Assembly: GCA_027596945.1 (NCBI GenBank)
Contig: JADGJH010000968.1
Location: forward strand, 1 to 11,364
Origin: Physocladia obscura
Taxonomy: Eukaryota; Chytridiomycota; Chytridiomycetes; Chytridiales; Chytriomycetaceae
Reading direction: 5' to 3'
DNA length: 11,364 bases
The notes under the pieces were generated by a model. The model made no database searches and was not told where the DNA came from. It saw only the letters and a list, made by a program, of their open reading frames with translations. The first letter of the stretch is position 1; every line of letters begins with the position of its first letter. Shown in pieces: positions 1 through 7,773 of the stretch. The position numbers and the translations under genes are program-made.

Positions 1-195
1 AAAAATTGTTCGGATATCATTTTATTCGGAAATATTGAACTTCACAAGTATGTCACTGACATGGTTATAGAAAAGATTGAAAAGATAAACCTTCACTCAC
101 CGTTTTTGTCCTGCTTCACCAATCCAATTTTAGATGTTGTTGTGCAAGCGATAATTTACATTTCAACCTCTTATTACATATTTATACATATGTAA
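1..195 (+). CDS. Possible 3' end of a gene cut by the left edge
   Basis: The frame beginning at base 1 stays open for 64 codons and ends at TAA 193-195. It has no clear ATG near the edge, so if real it is the tail of a gene starting outside the window. The predicted peptide starts NCSDIILFGNIELHKYV and continues with a charged, helix-like EKIEKI segment, then a hydrophobic end. I do not recognise a family. Sixty-four open codons in DNA this AT-rich is mildly unusual, but chance remains possible. A good GTGAGT splice donor lies on the opposite strand near 97-102 after a short coding-like peptide (SKIGLVKQDKN), so a minus-strand exon is an alternative reading. Confidence 0.22.
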   Translation, partial: KNCSDIILFGNIELHKYVTDMVIEKIEKINLHSPFLSCFTNPILDVVVQAIIYISTSYYIFIHM

Positions 196-520
196 CTCTT
201 TCACGAACCCATATTTCAGCAAATTAATGTATTGCGACACAAGATTTATCATTGGCACAGAGAATTTTAAAATTCTTTCATTCCCCATCAATAGTCGAAA
301 ATAACACGAAAATTCAACAATTAAATGCTGGTTGATCTGGCAAACTTTTCAACAGTCCCGTGTCCTGTGGTTTGTCATAAACAGTTTTCATATTGATTTT
401 GATTCAAAACTTATTGAATCATTTACATTGCATCAGTTTGATATTTGTTAGGGTTAGCGTTGTGCTTGTAACCTGAGGCAGTTAGCACATAGACTGCGCG
501 CACATTCTTTGCACAAGTGA

Positions 521-826
521 CAGCCTCGAGTCGCACTTTGGGAAGTCGACATCACTGACAGTTGGACAGGCAGCGGCTTCGGCAATGACAAGAACTTGAA
601 CAACAACGTCGATGCCACCAACGGCAATGTGAATGCTGCAAATACCTGCAAATTCGGCGGCCTCACGATGCACGCAGCGTGGTTTGCATGCATAAGTCAA
701 ACGTACATCAAATCACATTGGTGGGTTGGCTACTGTGCCACCACTGCGCACAGTTCTCAACTCGGTCTTGCTGTGAAAAATCACAAATGCCCATTTTGTT
801 TGTTGAATCACTCTTCAATTGTCTGA
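521..826 (+). CDS. GC-richer coding-like island, strand unresolved
   Basis: Between TGA 518-520 and TGA 824-826 the plus strand is open for 101 codons without an obvious initiator ATG, so it would be an internal or terminal exon or a relic. The translation is Asn/Gly-rich in the middle (GFGNDKNLNNNVDATNGN) and then Cys/His/Trp-containing. Base composition is clearly richer in GC than the flanks, and codons follow a purine-N-pyrimidine pattern. That pattern reads equally well on the complement: a minus-strand frame (482-700) gives HIAVGGIDVVVQVLVIAEAA, which is also protein-like. A bidirectionally open GC island suggests ancient coding sequence, but I cannot decide the strand or name a family. 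TTTGCACAAG and TGACAG just before 521 could serve as plus-strand splice acceptors. Confidence 0.28.
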   Translation, partial: QPRVALWEVDITDSWTGSGFGNDKNLNNNVDATNGNVNAANTCKFGGLTMHAAWFACISQTYIKSHWWVGYCATTAHSSQLGLAVKNHKCPFCLLNHSSIV

Positions 827-2040
827 GTCATGTTCAATGAGACTTGGTTCCCGAAAATTGTGTCACCAGATCTCATAAAAGCTTACCAATATTTTTCGTG
901 TTACAGTCAAAGCACATGAGTCAAGCAGATATGATTTTGAATTTATTTTACACCCCACCAAAAATAAGATTTTTATATCTTTGTGTGCATCACAGCGTAA
1001 TCAAAGTACTCTTAAATTTTGAAGGACAGACATGGTCTCCTTTGAAATTTGTGTGCTATTACCTCTCAGCAGGTCAGTTACACTATGTTTGGTAACATTA
1101 TTTGTCAGACAGCATTTTGTTTCCTTACCTTTACATCTGTAACTACCTATACATGTATGGACTTTGAACACATGGTTCAAGTTAATAGTAGAAGATATAT
1201 ATATTCTATGAATTTATGTATATAAAATCATCTGCCATTCACCTTGAGGGGTGTTGAAGGTAGAATGAATTCAAGCTCTATGGAAGATGAACTTGAATCT
1301 TTATTGACAAATCACATTCAAAAACAATATTTTCTCCATTTTTGGACTTTCAGGAGACTCATCTTTACAGTGTATCTGGTGGATCTGCATTCTATTGACC
1401 TATTTTGGACATTAAAAATGCTTTTACTTCTGAGTCTAAGAAAGCACTAATAGAAAACAAGTTTTCAGTTAAGAGTTTAATGATTCTCCCTTTCTTTAAG
1501 TGAAGATTCATATTGTTAAATTTTTGAACAATATTAGCTATTTAATTTTCTTCAATGGTGTTCCTATAATTCCATAAACTTGTTTTCCTAATAATTGTTT
1601 ACTTTTAATAAGATTTGTGCATGTTAATAATGATTCTGTATAACTATCAACAATTGCACAAGGATCTATCATGGTTTAGGGGTTTTTCTTGCCTTCAATT
1701 TTGCCCATTTTTCTAGTAGTATACTACTATTATCTTCATCTCCTTTTTCTGTTGAGAATTTCCATTTTTAACTTGAAACTCATGCAACTGCTTCATTCTT
1801 TCAGCAATTGAGAGGTTTACTTTATTTTTATTTCATACAGTCAGATTTGTGTCTCACTCATCTGAAATATCTTATGCATCAAAATTAATTTCACTATTAC
1901 GGCCATTCATTTTAAACTTTTGGCTTTCGTTAAATCCACTTTAGCTATTCTTTCACAATTCAATTTAATTTTCCAAAATTTTGTGCTTTTGCTCCTGTTT
2001 TGGTAAATTATTCAACAGTTGTGTTTGCACCCTTTTAATT
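827..2040. other. AT-rich spacer without a supported gene
   Basis: No frame of convincing composition was found. Open frames at 844-1095 and 1244-1450 begin at non-ATG codons or consist of hydrophobic residues expected from T-rich DNA. The downstream half could be the eroded body of the copia-like element read on the minus strand from 2625, but I found no integrase, reverse transcriptase or protease motif. A 16-bp perfect palindrome lies at 1714-1729. Confidence 0.5.
1714..1729. repeat. 16-bp perfect palindrome
   Basis: TAGTAGTATACTACTA is its own reverse complement with no spacer. It lies in AT-rich non-coding DNA. It could extrude as a tiny cruciform or be a dimeric protein site; it may also be chance. 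Confidence 0.6.
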
Positions 2041-2625
2041 CTCATTGGACAACCTTTTTTGTGGAGCTGGCCTACATTTTGGTGGATTTGACAGGACTCA
2101 TTCCACTTTTGGTATTTACAAATGGTGGCCTAACAAAACTTCTCCCATGGCTCCTTCTTTTCCTAGTAAGTGCACCAATAACTGTCAAATTTACCTTTAA
2201 TTAACCCAGTTCAATTAGAACAATTTTTGTCAAAATTTTCAAAATGGATCAATTTCTTTTTTTTTTAATAGAATCATTTGTAGATGACTTAGATTCTTCT
2301 GTAGATTCTAATGTGACAGATGTGCAATTTATAATTTGCAGCAATAGCAAGCCACCTGACTTTAATTAATAGAACAGCCCAATAGTTTTTCTTTTCCCAT
2401 AATTCTGGATCATTTATGGAATAATCTTGAAGTTGTTTATGGAGTTTCATTGATAATTCCAAAGTGAAATCTGTGTAAATTGCATAATTTTTGAACTTTT
2501 TTGCATTGACCAATTTTTTTGAATGCATCCCAAATATGTAATGCCTCCTTTAATGTTTGAATGCTTGACCTGCAAAAACATATTTTCATCTTTTTTAGCA
2601 TTCTTTGATTCAAAAGTGTTGACAT
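2041..2625 (-). pseudogene. Degenerate Ty1/copia-type gag fragment
   Basis: Two overlapping minus-strand frames (2437-2625 and 2289-2528) join into something resembling the copia-type gag polyprotein domain (UBN2/Retrotran_gag_2 families). The first gives KEALHIWDAFKKIGQCKKVQ followed by a Leu-rich CNLHRF stretch, as in the conserved W-x-x-L/F ... L-x-x-L helix region. The second gives LQDYSI and then YWAVLLIKVRW, like the late 'lL..LP' segment. Moving between them needs a frameshift. Further downstream on the same strand (about 2041-2075) GQLHKKGCPM resembles the end of a CCHC knuckle with its Cys residues lost. Gag would package element RNA, but this copy cannot be functional: several stops and shifts, no protease, integrase or RT recognised, and no LTRs identified. 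The assignment rests on motif memory, so moderate to low confidence. Confidence 0.38.
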
Positions 2626-3723
2626 ACAATAAAACTATAAATATACATTCTTATATTTTGCAATTTACAATATACTTTATTTTTCTCCAACATTAACTAA
2701 TCACTCATTACCATTACTTCAATAAAACAATGATTGATCATTGTAAAAGACACTTTACAATGTATGGATTGTGCTTTTGGATGAATGAAACAATGGCAGG
2801 AGATGCCCACATAAGTTATCACAAAGTAAAAATAGATATCCTTATTTATATAAAAAGCTTTTCAATTCAGTTTATTGAAATTCTTGTTTTTGGTTGCAAG
2901 AACAAACATGAACAAATATTTTCCTTTTATCTAAATTGATGAAATTAGTATCAAAAACCTCAGTTTTCTTCACAAATGAATCTCTAACAGCTTTTTTAAT
3001 TCTAAAAATTCACTGTGCAAAGATAAGTCGTTACTTTGAGGTGTACTGTTGAATATGAGCACTATGTGTCTGTTCAAAAGCTTGCACTGCCACTGTTTAG
3101 AAAACAAGTGTGACCTGCAAATGAATGACCATACACTGCTCAAGTTGCTAGCCATCCAGTCTAAGTACCAGTAGGTTGAATTAGTTTGACAGAACTTGCT
3201 GACCATGCTCCTGGAGAATGCAGATGTTTAGCAAAATGTCTCTAACTGGGCAGTAGAGCTTGACTATTGAGTTTCCAATCATCAAAAAGTCACTACATAT
3301 GCCCATCTGCAACGCATATGCACTGAAAAGGTGCTTTCAGTCCTTAGGCTGAAAGGAGTGGAGCTGAAAGTTGCTATGCAGCTCTGCACAGACAATTGCA
3401 AATATTTTGGGGGCTGGGAGTATCTTTGAAGATTCTTGGAGAAAATCGTGAGATTTTTTTAGTCACTGTTTTTTTTTGTCCAGCATTATGTTGGTGACAT
3501 TTCAGAGACAAATCAAAAGTGGAAACAGGAAAATATGCATGTTTTTTAGTGTTAAAACCCACCCAGCTATCATTATATACCCTAACCCTGGAGATTTTGC
3601 ATTCATTGTGTTTTTCATTTGCTAAAAAGCAAGAGCCTTTGGAGAAATGAAAAGTGGACATGAATTTATTTTCAACTTTAATAAGCTGACACTTTTTTGT
3701 GTTATAAGTGTCAATAATTTTGA
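2626..3723. other. AT-rich spacer, no supported gene
   Basis: Open frames here (2730-2939 plus, 2970-3206 minus, 3374-3769 minus) show no recognisable domain, and the last one overlaps an open frame on the other strand. One compact hairpin lies at 3334-3355, and CCCTAACCC occurs near 3580. Some of this may be 5' sequence of the decayed copia-like element. I see nothing else. Confidence 0.5.
3334..3355. repeat. Short inverted repeat (hairpin)
   Basis: CTTTCAG at 3334-3340 pairs with CTGAAAG at 3349-3355. Inner CC/GG can pair around a TTA loop with one bulged T. Another CTGAAAG copy follows at about 3364-3370. No T-run follows and no gene is adjacent, so a function is not implied. Confidence 0.5.
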
Positions 3724-4088
3724 AGTTTTGAAGGTCTCCAACATCGCCAACATCTCCAACACATGGCAAATGAGAATTACAAAGAACTGGAATCTAGAAT
3801 CTCCATGCTTTCCAAAGAATAAAATAAATGTTTATTTTTATCAAAACGGTATCTTTGGAATGTTGAAGTCATTTTTGTACAAATCAACGTTTTCAAAGTT
3901 GCCAATCATGAAATTTCAAGAAATGTTAAATCTCCAGAGGAATCTCCTCCTCTTAGTGTTTTTAGCAAGTTTTTGCTCCAAGTTTTGTCTTTGGAGACTA
4001 CTTTGATGTTGACTGCAAAGCATACGTTGATTCTTGTAACAAAAGAGTTGAGTTTTGGGAGTCTGATATTTATGAAGATTTGGATTGA
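3724..4088 (+). pseudogene. Decayed coding-like stretch with coiled-coil and acidic segments
   Basis: After TGA 3721-3723 the frame reads a Gln/His-rich lead-in, then ANENYKELESRISMLSKE, a heptad-like charged helix, and stops at TAA 3820. The same frame is then open again to TGA 4098. From 3966 another frame gives FGDYFDVDCKAYVDS followed by an acidic tail and TGA 4086-4088. These pieces look like protein but sit in different frames, without clear splice sites to join them. I read this as a degenerate gene or transposon remnant. No family is recognised. A three-unit 9-bp tandem repeat lies at its start (3736-3762). Confidence 0.2.
3736..3762. repeat. 9-bp tandem repeat, three units
   Basis: CTCCAACAT, CGCCAACAT and CTCCAACAC follow each other, differing at one position each from the consensus. 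The 9-bp period keeps any reading frame. Confidence 0.6.
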
Positions 4089-4631
4089 TGGTTTGGGGTG
4101 ACAATTCTTCCAGTATCAAAAGTTGACATAAAATAATACAATTTAATACTACAAGGTTTGCATTTTCTATTGGAAGCTTTATATTGATTGAGTGGTGAAT
4201 GCAGGTTTATAAGTTTAAATCTGTTTCTAAGTTATTGCATGCATTTTTAATCTTTAAACATTTGACTTTGATTAGATTTTAAATCAGCTTTCACAAAACT
4301 TGAACTTTTACATCAATTAAATTTTTATTGCACTATAACAAACCTTCTACACAGAAGTAAATTATAAACTTCAAATATATCTTCTGTAACACTGGATATT
4401 TTTTTCAATACATTTTTTACTTGGAGACATTGGAGGCCTTATTATTTTGAAACTCTAAGAAATCAAAGAAAACTGAAATGTCAAAGGGCACAAATGAAAT
4501 TACCCAAGAAAAATTCATCCAATTCAATCAGCCATCATTATATACCTACATAATGTCTTTTGTCTCAAGATAAAACTAAATGCAGCAAGTAATTCCGCTA
4601 TTGAAAACAGGGAACACAACCAATTAAAAAC
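4089..4631. other. AT-rich spacer beyond the 3' end of the spliced zinc-binding gene
   Basis: No credible coding frame. The sequence is A/T-rich with short homopolymers. Its right margin is downstream sequence of the minus-strand gene ending at 4700. ATCATTATATACC near 4535 also occurs near 3570, a short match of uncertain meaning. Confidence 0.5.
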
Positions 4632-4637
4632 TTTATT
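4632..4637 (-). terminator. AATAAA polyadenylation signal for the spliced gene
   Basis: TTTATT on the plus strand is AATAAA on the minus strand, 62 nt after the stop codon at 4700-4702. It is the best-placed signal for the two-exon gene. Confidence 0.55.
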
Positions 4638-4699
4638 TGATTGAGGAAACGAGGGAAAAAGGCAATGAAAATAATAATGAGATAACAACGTCAATTTTT

Positions 4700-5646
4700 T
4701 TATGAATGGAACTGACATTTGGGTCTGTAATTCCCACATTTCGTGCCGTTGATCAAAATTTGACCACAAAGATCCGAGTGAGCAGTACAAACTTGGCCAA
4801 ACGCAGGCACGATGCTTTTACACTTAACGCCCTTCTTGTTGATAAATCCACACTCAATCTTGGGAGAATGAGAATACTGTGGAAGGGAAGAGTCACTTGG
4901 ACCGGCAAAACGCGTTTCACGAAATGGCGGTGAATCGAGACGAAAATCTTTTTTAATTGGATGTTGAACTTGGAACGATTCATTTGAAGAACCCGCAAGA
5001 CTCATCTTTTCGACTCTTTCAGAGAGATCCTTCTCGTCAGCTTTCAGATCCGGCAGAAAGACGACGGGATCTGGAACCAGAAGTACATTTGCTAACGGTG
5101 TGATATCAGTTTCATCCTATAAAAACAAATTGACTCACCTCGAACTCGTTTAGAAGAAGAAGGCGGTGGCGTTTCCGAATTATTCTTCTCCTCCTCCTTT
5201 TTTTTGCCCTTTTGCTTTCTGCACGTGCCACACTGATCAGTGTCAGTTGTGCGGAACTCCACCAAATTTTTACAAAGTTCAAAGTAGCGGCAGTGACGGA
5301 CTCCATTTTCAATTCGTGTCGCATTATGCTGGAGTGTGGTTAAAGTATCGTCTTTTGCGTATGCCTTGGATTTTATGAACTTCTCAACCTCTTTAGGTTT
5401 TTCACGAGCAAGCGCTGCAAGTGTTTGTGCTGCATCTGATATGTCCGTCATGTGTTTTTGGAACTGTTGAAGAGACTCAGTTGGGGACGATGACCCAGAA
5501 GCCGCAGGAGAAACTGATGCCGTAATCGACACAGTCTTTGGCAATTGTTCGAGGATTTGCTTCGCCAGACATTCAATGCGATTCAACTGTTCTGTATTAA
5601 GCACAGTTAAGATTTCGAGAGCAGACAAGGTCGCGTCGTTGGTCAT
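4700..5646 (-). CDS. Two-exon gene for a 299-aa Cys/His-rich putative zinc-binding nuclear protein
   Basis: Exon 1 is 5646-5139 and exon 2 is 5091-4700, joined over a 47-nt intron into 299 codons plus TAA. The ATG has A at -3. The N-terminus (about 8-35) is helix-like and is followed by a Ser/Pro/Thr-rich linker (38-58). Residues 119-142 hold C-x5-C-x13-C-x2-C, zinc-ribbon-like, followed by a Lys/Glu-rich stretch (143-154) that could act as a nuclear signal. The C-terminus has two tandem C-C-C-H units: C250, C260, C271, H274, then C278, C288, C295, H298. This spacing resembles the C3Hc3H potential DNA-binding domain of KANSL2/INO80D-type chromatin subunits. The last unit also recalls the UVSSA C-terminal finger, so the family is not settled. 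The protein ends one residue after the final His. It is divergent from the gene at 5786 and likely shares its promoter. Confidence 0.72.
5092..5138 (-). other. 47-nt spliceosomal intron
   Basis: The donor is GTGAGT (plus-strand 5133-5138) and the acceptor is CCGTTAG, ending at 5092. AACTGAT about 12-15 nt before the acceptor is a plausible branch site. Splicing fuses Arg169 to Ala170 and opens the frame to the C-terminal zinc-binding units. Without splicing the frame ends at TAG 5092-5094, whose bases are the acceptor itself. Retention would yield a 184-residue protein lacking the C-terminal fingers. Confidence 0.75.
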
Positions 5647-5785
5647 AATTTTGAGAGTGTATTTGTAATTACAGTTTTGGCGGACTGCAATTTAAGGGGA
5701 AATTGTGGCGGCCTTGGGCCACCTATTCTCTATACAAAAAACTGCGTTCAAAGTTCCACAGCGAAGTATAAAAAAGTATTCGAAA
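5647..5785. promoter_or_regulatory. 139-bp divergent intergenic region
   Basis: The minus-strand ATG at 5646 and the plus-strand ATG at 5786 face away from each other with only 139 bp between. Both leaders and both promoters must fit here, or overlap. A GC-richer centre (GGCGGCCTTGGGCCACC near 5707-5723) is flanked by AT-rich arms. TATAAAAAA at 5767-5775 is probably too close to the plus ATG to act as its TATA box. Confidence 0.5.
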
Positions 5786-6037
5786 ATGACCTTCGACTCC
5801 GACTTTGAGGACTTGATCTCGTCCATAAACTCCATGAAACTCTCTCATTCGTCCTGTTTTCAATCACGCGATGGAACATACAAGCGTTACGGTCCAGGAT
5901 TTTCAAACGATGGGCGATTCTACAATAGCAAGAAATCCAAAAAACTGTATAATACCACAAAGGCACCTCCTCTTCCATGCCTCAATGACGGGGAATATCA
6001 CTGGAGAAAGGACTGCCCAAAGGGTAGAAGATTTTAA
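5786..6037 (+). CDS. 83-aa protein with a zinc-knuckle-like C-terminus
   Basis: The ATG at 5786 has A at -3 and is preferred over an upstream in-frame GTG at 5705. The product is 83 residues. It starts acidic (MTFDSDFEDLISS) and becomes basic and aromatic (about 30-60, many K, R, Y, F). It ends with P-C-L-N-D-G-E-Y-H-W-R-K-D-C-P. This matches the C-x2-C-x3-H-x4-C knuckle with C65, H72 and C77 present but Asp68 in place of the second Cys, followed by KGRRF. Knuckles bind single-stranded nucleic acid, and the basic flanks fit RNA binding, which is an inference. A three-ligand site plus Asp might bind zinc weakly or not at all. An AATAAA follows 53 nt after the stop. The gene is divergent from the 299-aa gene. 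Complete but unassigned. Confidence 0.6.
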   Translation: MTFDSDFEDLISSINSMKLSHSSCFQSRDGTYKRYGPGFSNDGRFYNSKKSKKLYNTTKAPPLPCLNDGEYHWRKDCPKGRRF

Positions 6038-6089
6038 AATATCACCAAACCTTCATTGATATAAAACTGTTTCTGTTTCTTCTGAAGTG

Positions 6090-6095
6090 AATAAA
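6090..6095 (+). terminator. AATAAA polyadenylation signal for the 83-aa gene
   Basis: AATAAA lies 53 nt after TAA 6035-6037 and is followed by a T-rich, then TG-containing stretch (TTTATTTGTTTTTGAG), as expected near a cleavage site. Confidence 0.6.
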
Positions 6096-6159
6096 CATTT
6101 ATTTGTTTTTGAGCGGTTCTCCATTCTTTATTTTTTACAACACAACGCATGTAGACAAG

Positions 6160-6354
6160 ATGGACGTTTTTGACATCGAAGTAATGCTCGAAGTACTGTT
6201 CAAACGAGCATCAGCACCGGTCACAGCATCTATTGAAAGAGGTTCATCGAAGGAGAAAGACAAACTCTCACTCCAAGAAGGTCTCATTCTATCTCCATGA
6301 CGAGAAAAAGACAGATCTCGCCAAAGAGACAAGGATCAAGAGAACGAGAAAGAC
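6160..6354 (+). pseudogene. Broken N-terminal fragment of an RBM39/CAPER-type splicing factor
   Basis: From ATG 6160 the frame reads MDVFDIEVMLEVLFKR, close to the conserved start of RBM39/CC1-like splicing factors (family form D-I-E-A-M-L-E-A-P-[YF]-K). It continues through a Ser/Lys/Glu stretch to TGA at 6298-6300. Past the stop the same frame reads REKDRSRQRDKDQENEKD, and the +1 frame reads TRKRQISPKRQGSRERER; both are RS/RE-type sequence expected of the family's second segment. The RNA-recognition motifs that should follow are absent. The changes at the conserved start (A to V twice, P to L) and a TGA where Arg (CGA) would fit are all C-to-T type. Intact members act in the nucleus in pre-mRNA splicing; this copy is truncated and probably non-functional. 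It could be a decayed duplicate or a captured exon. Confidence 0.5.
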
Positions 6355-6499
6355 TATCTTGGCCTTTATTGCTGTCACTGTCCAGTATTAACTTTGACAA
6401 CATAATTCAATGGCCTCACTGGTGATTTTACTATTACTACTACTGTTGCTGCTGGATTTGTCATTTTTACCATTAGTTTTTTCAAATGTATTCAATATA

Positions 6500-7068
6500 T
6501 TCTGCAAATTCCAAGACAAAAATGGAGATAGTAGTCACATTAAATAATTGCCTTTTTTAAATATCAACTGCCAGAAGTTTCCATTCAACTGCATACAAAT
6601 CTGATTCTTCAAATGCTCTTCACCTTTTGCTCCAGTAAGTTTAAAGTAAAGATGTTTGCAACCTAACAGAGTAAATACAGTTAGGATTTTGTAAGGCTTG
6701 TGCTCCGATGCAAGACAGACAAAGTCATTCAAGCCAGTGTTGGTTGTATAAACACTTGCTTTTTTTCCATTTTTGAGGTGGTGGCTTGGTATCATGTCAA
6801 TGATTATATGTTGTCCAAAACCTAATAAATCAAGGTTAAAATTTCTTTGTGTAATTTGAAGTCTTGTTGGAACTCATATTAGCTTGACCAATAAATTTCT
6901 TTTGTTTGAAAGACGCAGAAATTGGAATAAATCCATGTTGCTGATGAAGGCTCTTTGGAATTGCTCCCAGCATTTTGGGAGATAAGCTTCATAAGGTGGA
7001 GAAAGCTTTCTCAAATGCTTTGGATCAAATTGCCTGACAATCAAGATATTTGAGAGGTTCAACGGCAC
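6500..7068 (-). pseudogene. Possible piggyBac-like transposase remnant
   Basis: On the minus strand one frame runs from 7068 with an internal TAG at 6874-6876 and continues to the TAA ending at 6535. It resembles the middle of piggyBac-type DDE transposases. LGFGQHIIIDMIPS and then NGKKASVYTTNTG fall where the family has 'lG..vv.dl' and 'vy.DNfFtS'. About 70 residues later FKKGNYLM-stop-LLS falls where the family has 'W.dk..v.lLST'. Catalytic Asp residues are not preserved (TN in place of DN), so this copy would be dead even without the stop. No terminal repeats or TTAA-flanked ends were identified. The resemblance is by eye over a degenerate stretch, and a chance AT-rich frame cannot be excluded. 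Confidence 0.28.
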
Positions 7069-7726
7069 AATTGTTTTTGTTTATATTGCTTGAGGGTGAG
7101 AGTGCTGAAAATTAGAGAATTAAAATCCATTTATGAAGAATATTTAATTTAATAAACACTTTAATAACTTTAACTTTATATCAAAATCCTCAAAAAATCA
7201 AAAACCAATCAAGAACCAAACAATAAAAACACATCCCATTTACTTCTTTACAAGGGCCACAATGATAGACGTTTTTTCCAGGAATATATGACCAATATGA
7301 GTGATTCTGGTGTCAGTTGTGACTGATCTCGTTTATCGAAATGGTTTTTTATAAAGTGTTTACTTTTTAATTCCAAAAACCATAAACCACTGAAAAAAAA
7401 AGATGTCCAGGCACTACAATAATATTAATCTCCATTTCTTCATTATCTATCATGAACTAAGTCAGTTACTACAAAACTTAAGATTATTGTGGATGAACTC
7501 ACTAAAGCAATAACCTTCAAGCAACTAAGGGGCAATGAGAATTACAAGTGTAGACACTGAAGCAGATATTTGAGAACCGGAGCAATATTAGGTGGAATAT
7601 CTTTTTGAAGTGGCACTATTGGCAATGATGTTCACAGTTTATGTTGTAGATTTTTACTGTGTTACCTCATCACTGTATTCAATCACTGAAAATTCTGGTA
7701 TATTAAAAATCAAGAGCAGGTACAAT
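7069..7726. other. AT-rich spacer without a supported gene
   Basis: There is no intact frame. A plus-strand segment around 7481-7660 reads GNENYKCRH-stop-SRYL and later SGTIGNDVH, faintly like a broken BED-type zinc finger of hAT transposases, too weak to annotate separately. The right end is downstream sequence of the reductase gene. Confidence 0.4.
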
Positions 7727-7732
7727 TTTATT
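7727..7732 (-). terminator. AATAAA polyadenylation signal for the reductase gene
   Basis: TTTATT on the plus strand gives AATAAA on the minus strand, 41 nt beyond the TGA at 7774-7776. Confidence 0.6.
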
Positions 7733-7773
7733 TAATTTTAGATGATAAATTCAACACGAAAAAATATGTATTT

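Noticed and set aside
448..457. TTAGGGTTAG, telomere-like (also CCCTAACCC near 3580)
   Set aside because: Each is under two repeat units, too short to indicate a telomere or a healed end.
3374..3769. 131-codon minus-strand open frame
   Set aside because: It starts at TTG, has no recognisable domain, and overlaps an equally open plus-strand frame. It is probably chance.
5117..5138. A 22-nt intron using the same GTGAGT donor and TATAG acceptor
   Set aside because: Joining there creates an immediate TGA. The 47-nt alternative restores the long frame with the Cys/His units.
5767..5775. TATAAAAAA as a TATA box for the 83-aa gene
   Set aside because: It lies only 11-19 bp from the ATG, leaving no room for a normal leader. 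It is more likely an A-rich leader.
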